NCBI RefSeq assembly: GCF_031085175.1
Contig: NZ_JAVHUY010000063.1
Location: 1 to 53,154, forward strand
DNA length: 53,154 nt
Source: Phytohabitans maris
GTDB taxonomy: Bacteria; Actinomycetota; Actinomycetes; Mycobacteriales; Micromonosporaceae
Reading direction: 5' to 3'
The position numbers were made by a program, and so were the translations under genes. This document shows, in pieces, positions 44,665 to 52,389 of this stretch (the stretch's first letter is position 1; every line of letters starts with the position of its first letter). The notes beneath the pieces are model-generated. The model was not told the DNA's origin. It saw only the letters and a program-made list of their open reading frames with translations, and did not search any database.

Positions 44665-45426
44665 GTGAGGCAGACGGAATCGACCGGAGCACCCGAGCAG
44701 TCGGCGCAGCAGCGAAACGTACGCCCGGAGAAGCTTTCGGAATCGATCGCGCGGGATATCGTCCGGGAGATGCGCGGCCTGCCGCCCGGCTCGATGCTCC
44801 CGCCGGAAAGCAGCATGGCCAATACCTACAACGTCGGCCGCGGCTCCCTGCGGGAGGCGCTGCGGATCCTGGAGGTGCATGGCCTCATCGTCGTGCGGAC
44901 CGGTCCCCGTGGCGGGCCGATGGTGGCGCCGCGCGCCGACAGTGTCAACTTCGCCCGCCTGGCCTCCCTGCACCTGCACCTCACCGAGGCCACCTACCGC
45001 GACATCATCGAGGCCCGCCTGGTGCTGGAGCCGGTCATGGCGCGGCTGGCCGCCGAGCGGCAGGACCGTGCGGTCCTGGAGCAGTTGCAGGCCTACGTCG
45101 AGCTGCCCGAGCCGCAAAATGACAAGGAGTATCTGCACAGCGTCAGCGAGTTCCATTCGCTGGTGGCCGGGATGTCCACCAACCCGGTGCTCGATCTGTA
45201 CAGCCGGTCCCTGAAGGACATCTACACCGACCGGATCGAGTCGATGGTGTTTCCGGTCTCGGCCCGCTCGAAGGTACACGCCGACCACACCCGGATCGCG
45301 CGGGTGATCGTGGAGGGCTACACCACCGAGGCGGAGCGGCTCATGCGGGCGCACATGGAGGAGTTCCTGAAGTTCTCCGCCGACAGCCATCCGGGCATCC
45401 TGGACGAGGTCGTCGACTGGCGTTAG
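44665..45426 (+). CDS. GntR family regulator, FadR/FCD subfamily
   Basis: A 253-residue regulator. The winged helix is SESIARDIVREMRGLPPGSMLPPESSMANTYNVGRGSLREALRILEVHGLI (about 25-75), then an all-helical FCD ligand domain in which DIIEARLVLEPVMARLAA, EFHSLVAGMS and HADHTRIARVIV carry the residues (Asp, two or three His) that bind metal and a carboxylate in this subfamily. GTG 44665 has AGGAAAGG 6 bases upstream. It lies in the middle of the catabolic cluster and probably senses a pathway acid or acyl-CoA. Confidence 0.93.
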   Translation: MRQTESTGAPEQSAQQRNVRPEKLSESIARDIVREMRGLPPGSMLPPESSMANTYNVGRGSLREALRILEVHGLIVVRTGPRGGPMVAPRADSVNFARLASLHLHLTEATYRDIIEARLVLEPVMARLAAERQDRAVLEQLQAYVELPEPQNDKEYLHSVSEFHSLVAGMSTNPVLDLYSRSLKDIYTDRIESMVFPVSARSKVHADHTRIARVIVEGYTTEAERLMRAHMEEFLKFSADSHPGILDEVVDWR

Positions 45427-45433
45427 CCCGCCC

Positions 45434-46633
45434 TCAGACGGTGCCCGCGGCGCGCAGCCGGTCCAGCTCCGCCGCGGTCAGGCCGACCAGCTCCCGGTAC
45501 ACGTAGTCGTTGTCCTGCCCCAGGTCGGGCCCGGTCCGCCAGACCCGGCCGGGCCGGTTGGCAAGGCGGGGCACGACACCGTGCATCCGGACGGTGCCCA
45601 GCGTCGGGTCGGTGACCGAGATGACGTCGTCGCGCTCGAGGTAGGTCGGGTCGTCGACGATGTCCGCGACCGAGTAGATGCGGCTGGCGATGACCTCCTG
45701 CCGGGTCATCTCCGCCAGCGTCTGCGCCGCGGTGTGCCCGGCGATCCAGGCGGCCAGCGCCTTGTCCAGCCGGTCCCGTCCGCGCACCAACTGGTCCATC
45801 GTGGCGTACTCGTCGACCGGGAGCCCGACCAGCGCCGCGATGTTGCGCACCGACTTGGGCGTCCCGGACGTCACGATGATCCAGGCACCGTCGCTCGTCC
45901 GATAGGTGTTTATCAGCGCCGACGGCACCGCCTCGACCTGGTTGCCCGCCCGGGTGGGCACGAACCCCAGCTGGTCGTAGAGGATCACCTGCCAGTCGAT
46001 GAGTCGGTAGAGCGACTCGAAGAGAGCGAGGTCGATCCACTCACCGTGGAAGTCGGGCTCGTGCCGGCGGGTCAACGCCGCGCTGATCGCGAACGCCCCC
46101 ATCAGCCCGGTCACCGCGTCGGCCTGGGAGTAGCCGACGGCCAGCGGCGGGCCGTCGGCGTGGCCGGTCAGGTGCAGGGCGCCGCTGCGGGCCTCGCCGA
46201 CCTTGCCGAAGCCCGGTTCGTTGCGCAGCGTCGACGCGGCGCCGTTCGCCGAGATCTGGAGCATCACCAACCGGTCGTTGACGGCGTGCAGGGAGGCCCA
46301 GTCCAGGCCCCACCGCTCCAGGGTCTCCACCCGCATGTTCGTGATCACGACGTCTGACCAGGCGGCCAGCCGGCGCGCGACCCGCTGGCCCTCGGGCGAG
46401 CGCAGGTCGAGCGTGACCGACCGCTTGTTGCGGCCGATCGCGGACCACCAGACGTGCTTGCCGCCCTTGGCCAGGCTGAGCTGACGGGTCGGGTCACCCG
46501 TCCCGGGCGCCTCGACGTGCACCACCGTGGCGCCGAGGTCGGCGAGGAGCCCTCCGGCGACCGGCCCGGCCACGACGTGTGCGAACTCGACGACCTTGAG
46601 CCCCTCGAACACCGGCCCCTCAACCATGTGCAC
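45434..46633 (-). CDS. CaiB/BaiF family CoA-transferase
   Basis: A 399-residue type III CoA-transferase. KVVEFAHVVAGPVAGGLLADLGATVVHVE is the typical opening, and the catalytic aspartate is about Asp172 in SQADAVTGLM. Family III enzymes move CoA between carboxylic acids through an aspartyl-CoA intermediate. It starts at GTG 46633, AAGGA 6 bases upstream; an ATG two codons later is possible. Divergent from the FAH-family hydrolase, and its stop is 7 bp from that of the GntR gene. Confidence 0.93.
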   Translation of the reverse strand: MHMVEGPVFEGLKVVEFAHVVAGPVAGGLLADLGATVVHVEAPGTGDPTRQLSLAKGGKHVWWSAIGRNKRSVTLDLRSPEGQRVARRLAAWSDVVITNMRVETLERWGLDWASLHAVNDRLVMLQISANGAASTLRNEPGFGKVGEARSGALHLTGHADGPPLAVGYSQADAVTGLMGAFAISAALTRRHEPDFHGEWIDLALFESLYRLIDWQVILYDQLGFVPTRAGNQVEAVPSALINTYRTSDGAWIIVTSGTPKSVRNIAALVGLPVDEYATMDQLVRGRDRLDKALAAWIAGHTAAQTLAEMTRQEVIASRIYSVADIVDDPTYLERDDVISVTDPTLGTVRMHGVVPRLANRPGRVWRTGPDLGQDNDYVYRELVGLTAAELDRLRAAGTV

Positions 46634-46660
46634 CGCCTATCCTTCCCGATCATTCAACCG

Positions 46661-46676
46661 TATAATACATATAGTT
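46661..46676. promoter_or_regulatory. AT-rich promoter element between CoA-transferase and FAH-family genes
   Basis: ATACATATAGTT (46665-46676) is identical to the element before the ACAD gene at 47604-47615. TATAGT (46670-46675) can serve as -10 for the FAH gene, and TATTAT on the other strand as -10 for the transferase gene, so the two promoters overlap. Confidence 0.55.
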
Positions 46677-46693
46677 CTGGCAGAGGGAGGGGT

Positions 46694-47596
46694 ATGAAGC
46701 TCGCACAGCTGCGGACCGAGGGCACGACCGTGGTCGCGGAGGTTCTCGGCGACGTCGCGGAGGTCATCGCCGAGGGCGGCCAAGACCTACTGCTGCGGGT
46801 CGCCGCCCACCCGCACGACATCGACCGGGACGGCACCCGCGTCCCCCTCGACAGCGCCACCGTGCTCACTCCGATCGACCGCCCGCCGTCGATCCGGGAC
46901 TTCTTCGCCTTCGAGCAGCACATGCGCACGTCGCGGGCCAGCGCCGGGCAGGATCCCGATCCCGGCTGGTACGAGCAGCCGTTCTTCTACTTCTCCAACC
47001 CGGCGGCGGTGATCGGGCCGGACGTCCCGATCCGGCCGCCGACCGGGACCCGCGCGCTCGACTACGAGCTGGAGGTCGCCGCCGTGATCGGCCGCGAGTG
47101 CGCCGACCTGGACCCGAGCGACCCGACGAGCATGTCGGCGATCGCCGGGTTCACCATCCTCAACGACTGGTCGGCCCGCGACATCCAGGGCCGAGAGATG
47201 AAACAGCAGCTCGGACCGCAGAAGGCGAAGGACTTCGCGACATCGGTCGGGCCCTGGTTGGTGACCCCGGACGAGATCGCCCTGGCCGACCCCACCCGCC
47301 CGAAGGGGCGCATGCAGGCACGGGTCAACGGCGAGCTGTGGTCCGACGGCGAGCTCGCCGACATCTACTTCTCCTGGTCGCAGCTGCTCGCGCACGCCGC
47401 GGCGGACACCCGACTGCTGCCCGGCGACCTCTTGGGCTCGGGCACGTGTGGCACGGGCTGCATCCTCGAGCTGCGGACCTCCGGCCTGCGCGCCACGCGC
47501 CACTGGCTGCGCCCCGGCGACACCGTCGAGCTGAGCGTCGAAGGGCTGGGCACGCTGAGGAACACCATCGCTCCCCGCGAGTCCGTTGCCATCTAG
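46694..47596 (+). CDS. Fumarylacetoacetate hydrolase family protein
   Basis: A 300-residue FAH-fold enzyme. DYELEVAAVIG supplies the metal-binding glutamates, NDWSARDIQGREM the aspartate, and GSGTCGTGC the C-terminal substrate loop. The family hydrolyses C-C bonds in acylpyruvates and fumarylacetoacetate, or decarboxylates or tautomerises related oxo-acids. Released acetoacetate would fit the nearby acetoacetyl-CoA synthetase. ATG 46694 follows GGGAGGGG. It is the first gene of a plus-strand run that continues to etfB, though with its own promoter. Confidence 0.9.
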   Translation: MKLAQLRTEGTTVVAEVLGDVAEVIAEGGQDLLLRVAAHPHDIDRDGTRVPLDSATVLTPIDRPPSIRDFFAFEQHMRTSRASAGQDPDPGWYEQPFFYFSNPAAVIGPDVPIRPPTGTRALDYELEVAAVIGRECADLDPSDPTSMSAIAGFTILNDWSARDIQGREMKQQLGPQKAKDFATSVGPWLVTPDEIALADPTRPKGRMQARVNGELWSDGELADIYFSWSQLLAHAAADTRLLPGDLLGSGTCGTGCILELRTSGLRATRHWLRPGDTVELSVEGLGTLRNTIAPRESVAI

Positions 47597-47614
47597 TCGG
47601 TTTATACATATAGT
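47586..47614 (+). promoter_or_regulatory. Internal promoter for the ACAD-to-etfB operon
   Basis: TTGCCA (47586-47591), 17 bases, TATAGT (47609-47614) at the very end of the FAH-family gene. The -10 lies within ATACATATAGTT (47604-47615), shared with the FAH promoter. This would drive the six-gene block starting at 47661. Confidence 0.6.
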
Positions 47615-47660
47615 TATCGCAAGACGGCGCCGCCTGGAAAGCAACTCGGCAAAGGAGCAA

Positions 47661-48827
47661 GTGTTGGCCTTCTTCAACTTTCTGACCGCCGAGCAGCAGG
47701 CATGGCGTGAGAGCTGCTACCGCTACATGGAGCGGGAGATCACCCGGGAGTACATCCGCGAGTGCGACATGGCCCGCGAGTACTACTACGAGGGATACCG
47801 GAAGATCGTCGAGCAGGGCTGGCACAGCCTGCTCATCCCGCCCGCGCTCGGCGGCTCCGGCGCCGGCCCGGTCGAGTACGCGCTGATGTGCGAGGCGGGC
47901 GGCCGGTACGGGTACGACTTCGTCGCCGCGGTCGTGGGCACGCCCTCGTTCAACGCCCAAAATCTCATCAAGTTTGGCAACGAAGACCAGCTGGACCGCT
48001 TCATCAAGCCGTACGTGCGCGGGGACATCCGCTTCTCGATCGGCATCTCCGAACCGCAGGCCGGCTCGGACGCCGCGGCCACGGCCACCCGTGCGGTCCG
48101 CGATGGTGATCACTACGTGGTCACCGGTGCCAAACAATGGATCTCCGGTTCCGGCGCGCAGAACGCGGTCATCCTCATGTTGGTGCGGACCGATCCCAGT
48201 GCGCCCAAGCACCAGGGCCTCTCGATGATCCTGATCCCCAACGACCTGCCGGGGATCCAGCTGAACAAGCTCAAGACGCTTGCTCGCCGGGGCATGGGCA
48301 CCTACCAGGTCTTCCTCGACGAGGTCCGGGTGCCCGCGGCCAACCTGCTCGGCGCCGAGGGTCAGGGCTGGGAGATCATCGGCGCCAATCTGGAGTTGGA
48401 ACGGATCGCCTGCGCGGCCGGCTACGTCGGCTGCGCCCAGCAGGCTGTGGACGACGCCCTGCTCTACGCCCACCAGCGCGAGCAGTTCGGCCAGCCCATC
48501 TACCAGTTCCAGGTGATCAAGCATATGCTCGCCGACATGCAGACCGAGGTGGACGCGGCCCGCCTGGTGCTCTACCGGGCGGCGGCGACCGTCGAGGCCG
48601 GCCAGCCGGCCCTCCGCGAGGTCTCCATGGCCAAGCTCCTCGCGTCGGAGACGTTGCAGAAGGTCTCCCGGCAGGGTGTGCAGATCATGGGTGGCCACGG
48701 CATGCTGCCCGAGGCGGACATGGAGCGGTACTTCCGCGAGGGCATGCAGTCCACGATCGGCGGCGGCACCTCGCAGATCCAGCGCTCGATCATCGCCAAG
48801 ACGATGCACAAGGCGCTCATGGCATGA
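47661..48827 (+). CDS. Acyl-CoA dehydrogenase with relocated catalytic base
   Basis: A 388-residue ACAD. FSIGISEPQAGSDAAATATRA, WISGSGAQNAV, REQFGQPIYQFQVIKHMLADM and QIMGGHGMLPEADMERYF are family motifs. The C-terminal motif reads TIGGGTSQIQRSII, so the YEGT glutamate is a glycine. The glutamate in LELERIACAAG matches the alternative base of isovaleryl-CoA and long-chain dehydrogenases, which suggests a branched substrate. GGAG lies 3 bases before GTG 47661 and 6 before TTG 47664; either may be the start. It begins a block of six overlapping genes. Confidence 0.92.
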   Translation: MLAFFNFLTAEQQAWRESCYRYMEREITREYIRECDMAREYYYEGYRKIVEQGWHSLLIPPALGGSGAGPVEYALMCEAGGRYGYDFVAAVVGTPSFNAQNLIKFGNEDQLDRFIKPYVRGDIRFSIGISEPQAGSDAAATATRAVRDGDHYVVTGAKQWISGSGAQNAVILMLVRTDPSAPKHQGLSMILIPNDLPGIQLNKLKTLARRGMGTYQVFLDEVRVPAANLLGAEGQGWEIIGANLELERIACAAGYVGCAQQAVDDALLYAHQREQFGQPIYQFQVIKHMLADMQTEVDAARLVLYRAAATVEAGQPALREVSMAKLLASETLQKVSRQGVQIMGGHGMLPEADMERYFREGMQSTIGGGTSQIQRSIIAKTMHKALMA

Positions 48828-50068
48828 CGGCGCCACCGTTGCAGGGAATCCGGGTGCTCGACTTCACCCGGCACCTCGCCGGGCCGTACGCCACGACGAT
48901 CCTCGGCGACTTCGGTGCCGACGTGATCAAGGTGGAGTCCCGCCCGGATGGCGACCCGACCCGGCACCTACGCATGGGTGTCGAACCGCCCGACGCCGAC
49001 AGCCAGGCGTTCATGAACTACAACCACGGCAAGCGCAGCATCGCCATCGATCTGCGCCGGCCGGACGGCGTGGCGCTGGCGCGGAGGCTGGCCCGCGGGT
49101 GCGACGTGGTCATCGAGAACTACCGCCCGGGCGTGGCCGACGCGATCGGCATCGGCTACGAGGCGCTGAGCGCGGACAACCCCGGCCTGATCTACTGCGC
49201 GCTCTCCGCGTTCGGCCAGAACGGGCCGTGGGCCCGGCAGCCGGCGACGGATCCCGTGGTCCAGGCCATGTCCGGCGTGCTCGAGGTGACCGGTCACGCC
49301 GGTGACCCGGTCCGGGTGGGCGTGCCGATCTCCGACGTGGTCGGGGGCATGGCGAGCGTCCAGGGGATCCTGCTCGCGCTCTACGCGCGCCGCCACACCG
49401 GCGTCGGCCAGCTGGTCGACGTGTCCCTCCTGCACGCGATGATCCTCACCCACACCACCCGACTGGCGGAGTACTTCGCCACCGGTGCGGAGCCGCGCGG
49501 GCAAGGCACGGCACACAGCCTCGTCGCGCCGTACGAGCTGTTCGAGACCGCCGACGGCAAGGTCATCGCCGGCTCCTGGGCCGAGGACACGTGGCCCCGG
49601 TTCTGCCGGGCCATCGGCCGCACCGACCTGACCGAGGACCCCCGGTTCAAGACCAACGTGCTACGTGTCCGCCACCGCGCCGAGCTGGCCGCGATCATCC
49701 AGGCCGAGCTCTCGCAGCGTACGACCGAGCAGTGGCAGGGCAGCTTCCACGAGGCCAACGCGCTGTTCGGTCCGCTGCTGCCGATCTCGCAGGCGATCAC
49801 CCATGCCCAGATGGAGGACCGGCCAGCGGTGGTGCGGATCCCCCATCCGGTGCACGGCACCGTGTCGGTACCCAACCCGGCGTCGGCGGTCCGCCTGCAC
49901 GGGACACCCGGCGGGGTACGCATCGCACCCGCGCTGCTGAGCCAGCACGCGCGGGAGATCCTGCTCGATTTCGGCCTGTCGACGGCGGAGATCGACGCCC
50001 TCGGCCGCGACGGGACGGTCGACCTCGGCCAGGACGAGGTCTCCCACGAGGCGGCCCAGCATGTCTGA
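48824..50068 (+). CDS. CaiB/BaiF family CoA-transferase
   Basis: A 414-residue type III CoA-transferase. IRVLDFTRHLAGPYATTILGDFGADVIKVE opens it, and the catalytic aspartate is about Asp171 in VPISDVVGGM, close to Asp169 of formyl-CoA transferase. GQLVDVSLLHAM is the following conserved helix. Start ATG overlaps the ACAD stop (ATGA). It probably loads CoA on a pathway acid at the expense of another acyl-CoA. Confidence 0.93.
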   Translation: MTAPPLQGIRVLDFTRHLAGPYATTILGDFGADVIKVESRPDGDPTRHLRMGVEPPDADSQAFMNYNHGKRSIAIDLRRPDGVALARRLARGCDVVIENYRPGVADAIGIGYEALSADNPGLIYCALSAFGQNGPWARQPATDPVVQAMSGVLEVTGHAGDPVRVGVPISDVVGGMASVQGILLALYARRHTGVGQLVDVSLLHAMILTHTTRLAEYFATGAEPRGQGTAHSLVAPYELFETADGKVIAGSWAEDTWPRFCRAIGRTDLTEDPRFKTNVLRVRHRAELAAIIQAELSQRTTEQWQGSFHEANALFGPLLPISQAITHAQMEDRPAVVRIPHPVHGTVSVPNPASAVRLHGTPGGVRIAPALLSQHAREILLDFGLSTAEIDALGRDGTVDLGQDEVSHEAAQHV

Positions 50069-50825
50069 CGCCGTGACCTACGAGGTGGCCGACGGCATCG
50101 CGACGATCACCATCAACGAGCCGGAGTCCCGCAACGCGCTCTCGCCCGCGGTCCGGGAGGGGCTACGCGAAGCCTTCCGGCGCCTGAACGACGATCCGCG
50201 GGCCCGCGTCGGCATCCTCACCGGGGCCGGCGACCACGCGTTCTGCGCCGGCGGCGATCTGAACGACATGACCAACTCGACCCTGCGCGCCGTGCCACCC
50301 GACTACATCCCGATCCCGGGGCGCAACATGCGCGTGGACAAGCCGTGGATCGCCGCGGTCAACGGATACGCCGTCGGTGGCGGCGTGCTCTACACCCTCG
50401 TCGCGGACCTGGCGATCGCCGCCGACACGGCCCGGTTCGTCATGCCGGAGGCCAAGGTCGGCCGCGGCGCGCCCTGGTCGGTGGGTCTGATCCACCAGCT
50501 GCCGCGGAAGGTCTGGTTCGAGATGGCGGTCACCGGCGACACGGTCGACGCTCCGCGGGCGAGGGAAATCGGCCTGGTCAACCACGTCGTCCCGGCGGCG
50601 GAGCTGGCTGCCGCCGCGCGGGAGCTGGCGGCCAAGGTGGTGCGCGCCGCTCCCCTCACCGTGTCGGCCACTCTCAAGATGGTGCGGGCCTCGACGGAGA
50701 TGGGCCAGACCGCCGCCTGGGACACCGCCGACGAGATCTTCAGCCATGTGTACGTGAGCGAGGACGCGCTGGAAGGTCCGCGTGCCTGGGTCGAGAAGCG
50801 CCGGCCGGTGTGGAAGGGGCGTTGA
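50061..50825 (+). CDS. Crotonase-family enzyme lacking the first catalytic glutamate
   Basis: A 254-residue enoyl-CoA hydratase/isomerase family member. Oxyanion motifs HAFCAGGDLNDM and NGYAVGGGVLYTL are present. The position of crotonase Glu144 is Leu (GGGVLYTLVAD), while that of Glu164 is kept (VMPEAKVGRG). With one glutamate, isomerase, hydrolase or other enolate chemistry is as likely as hydration. ATG 50061 overlaps the previous gene by 8 bp. The next gene, MaoC-like, could be the hydratase instead. Confidence 0.88.
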   Translation: MSDAVTYEVADGIATITINEPESRNALSPAVREGLREAFRRLNDDPRARVGILTGAGDHAFCAGGDLNDMTNSTLRAVPPDYIPIPGRNMRVDKPWIAAVNGYAVGGGVLYTLVADLAIAADTARFVMPEAKVGRGAPWSVGLIHQLPRKVWFEMAVTGDTVDAPRAREIGLVNHVVPAAELAAAARELAAKVVRAAPLTVSATLKMVRASTEMGQTAAWDTADEIFSHVYVSEDALEGPRAWVEKRRPVWKGR

Positions 50826-51268
50826 TGCAGGTACTGGTGGACGGGTACTTCGACGATCTCGAACCGGGCTACACGACGGGTCCCTCACGCGGGCGCACCA
50901 TCACCGAGACCGACGTCGTGCACTTCATGATGCTCACCGGAAACTGGGCCGAGATCCATTCCAATGTGGAGTTCGTCAAGGGTACGCCGTACCGGCAACG
51001 ACTGGTGCAGGGCAGCCTGGTCCTGGCGATCAGCCAAGGCCTCTTCACCACCGGCCGCGCCGTCGCCGCCTTCTACGGCCTGGACCGGCTGCGCTTTCCC
51101 AAGCCGGTCTTCATCGGCGACACCATCGCGGTGGAGTGCGCGCTCACCGGCAAGAAGGACCGCGACGAGCGCTTCGGCCTGGCGACCTGGCGGATGACGG
51201 TGCGCAACCAGGACGAGGCCACGGTCCAGGTGGCGGACTACACCATGCTCACCTACCGGACGCCATGA
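50825..51268 (+). CDS. MaoC-like hot-dog dehydratase with Asp-to-Asn change
   Basis: A 147-residue hot-dog-fold protein of the MaoC family ((R)-specific enoyl-CoA hydratases and relatives). TETDVVHFMMLTGNWAEIHSN is the active-site region. The catalytic His45 is present, but the aspartate of the usual TGDxNPxH is Asn40. LVQGSLVLAISQGLF is the second family motif. Activity may be altered; Glu43 could take over. It overlaps its neighbours by 1 bp (TGATG) upstream and 4 bp downstream. Confidence 0.85.
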   Translation: MQVLVDGYFDDLEPGYTTGPSRGRTITETDVVHFMMLTGNWAEIHSNVEFVKGTPYRQRLVQGSLVLAISQGLFTTGRAVAAFYGLDRLRFPKPVFIGDTIAVECALTGKKDRDERFGLATWRMTVRNQDEATVQVADYTMLTYRTP

Positions 51269-52389
51269 GCGGCGTCCTCGGCGGTGTCCGGGTGCTCGAG
51301 CTCGGCGGTATCGGCCCCGGCCCGCACGCCGCGATGATGCTCGCCGACCTCGGCGCCGACGTCGTCCGCGTGGAGCCCCCGACACCCGGCGTCCACCTGA
51401 TCCCGCCGGCCGACGACGCCGTGCTGCGCAACCGCCGCTCCATCGCGGTCGACCTCAAGTCGACGCCCGGCCGCGACATGTTTCTGTCCCTTGTGGACCG
51501 GGCCGACGTGTTGCTCGAAGGGTTCCGCCCCGGTGTGGTCGAACGGCTCGGTGTCGGTCCGGCCGAGTGCCTGGCCCGCAACCCCCGGCTCGTCTACGGG
51601 CGGATGACCGGCTGGGGACAGTCCGGACCGTTGGCGCGGCGCGCCGGACACGACATCAACTACCTGGCCCTGACCGGCGCGCTGCACGCGGTCGGGCGAC
51701 CCGGCGCCAAACCCTTTCCGCCGCTCAACCTGGTAGGGGACCTCGGTGGCGGATCGCTGTTTCTCGTCGTCGGCATCCTCGCGGCGCTGTTCGAGCGGGA
51801 ACGCTCCGGCCAGGGCCAGATCGTCGACGCGGCGATGGTCGACGGCGTGAGCACGTTGATGGCGATGTACTGGTCGCTGACCGAGCATCGACTCTGGTCG
51901 GCCGAGCCCGGAACGCACATGACCGATGGTGCGGCGCCCTTCTACAACACCTACGCGTGCGCGGACGGACGCTACGTCGCGGTGGGCGCGGTCGAGCCGC
52001 CGTTCTATCACGCCCTCGTCACCGGGCTCGGCCTGGATCCGGCCGCGCTGCCACCGCAGCTGGACCCCGACTCCTGGCCGGATACGACAAGGCGGTTCGA
52101 GGAGATCTTCGTAACCAGGACCAGAGACGAGTGGGCCGCGCATTTCGCCGATACCGACGCCTGCGTGACTCCCGTGCTGGCGCTGAACGAGGTCGCCGAT
52201 CACCCCCACATCCAAGCGCGCGGGACCGTCGAGACCGTCGACGAGCGGCGTCAACCCGCACCCGCACCACGGTTCTCCCGCCACCGCCCGCCGCCGCTGC
52301 GCGGCCCCCACGTGCCGGGATCCGACCTGGCCGAGGTGCTGCGCGATTGGATCGAACCAGAGACGAACGGTCAGGTGAGGACGGAGTGA
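51265..52389 (+). CDS. Alpha-methylacyl-CoA racemase
   Basis: A 374-residue CaiB-fold protein, but with racemase rather than transferase residues. His129 (GHDINYLA), Asp159 (LVGDLGGGS) and Glu244 (AVEPPFY) match the catalytic His126, Asp156 and Glu241 of the mycobacterial enzyme MCR at a constant offset of three. It inverts the 2-methyl centre of branched acyl-CoAs so that an (S)-specific ACAD can act. Its presence points to a methyl-branched (isoprenoid, terpenoid or sterol-like) substrate. ATG 51265 overlaps the MaoC stop. Confidence 0.92.
   Translation: MSGVLGGVRVLELGGIGPGPHAAMMLADLGADVVRVEPPTPGVHLIPPADDAVLRNRRSIAVDLKSTPGRDMFLSLVDRADVLLEGFRPGVVERLGVGPAECLARNPRLVYGRMTGWGQSGPLARRAGHDINYLALTGALHAVGRPGAKPFPPLNLVGDLGGGSLFLVVGILAALFERERSGQGQIVDAAMVDGVSTLMAMYWSLTEHRLWSAEPGTHMTDGAAPFYNTYACADGRYVAVGAVEPPFYHALVTGLGLDPAALPPQLDPDSWPDTTRRFEEIFVTRTRDEWAAHFADTDACVTPVLALNEVADHPHIQARGTVETVDERRQPAPAPRFSRHRPPPLRGPHVPGSDLAEVLRDWIEPETNGQVRTE

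Noticed and set aside
51265-52389. A third CaiB-type CoA-transferase.
   Set aside because: His129, Asp159 and Glu244 match the catalytic set of alpha-methylacyl-CoA racemase.
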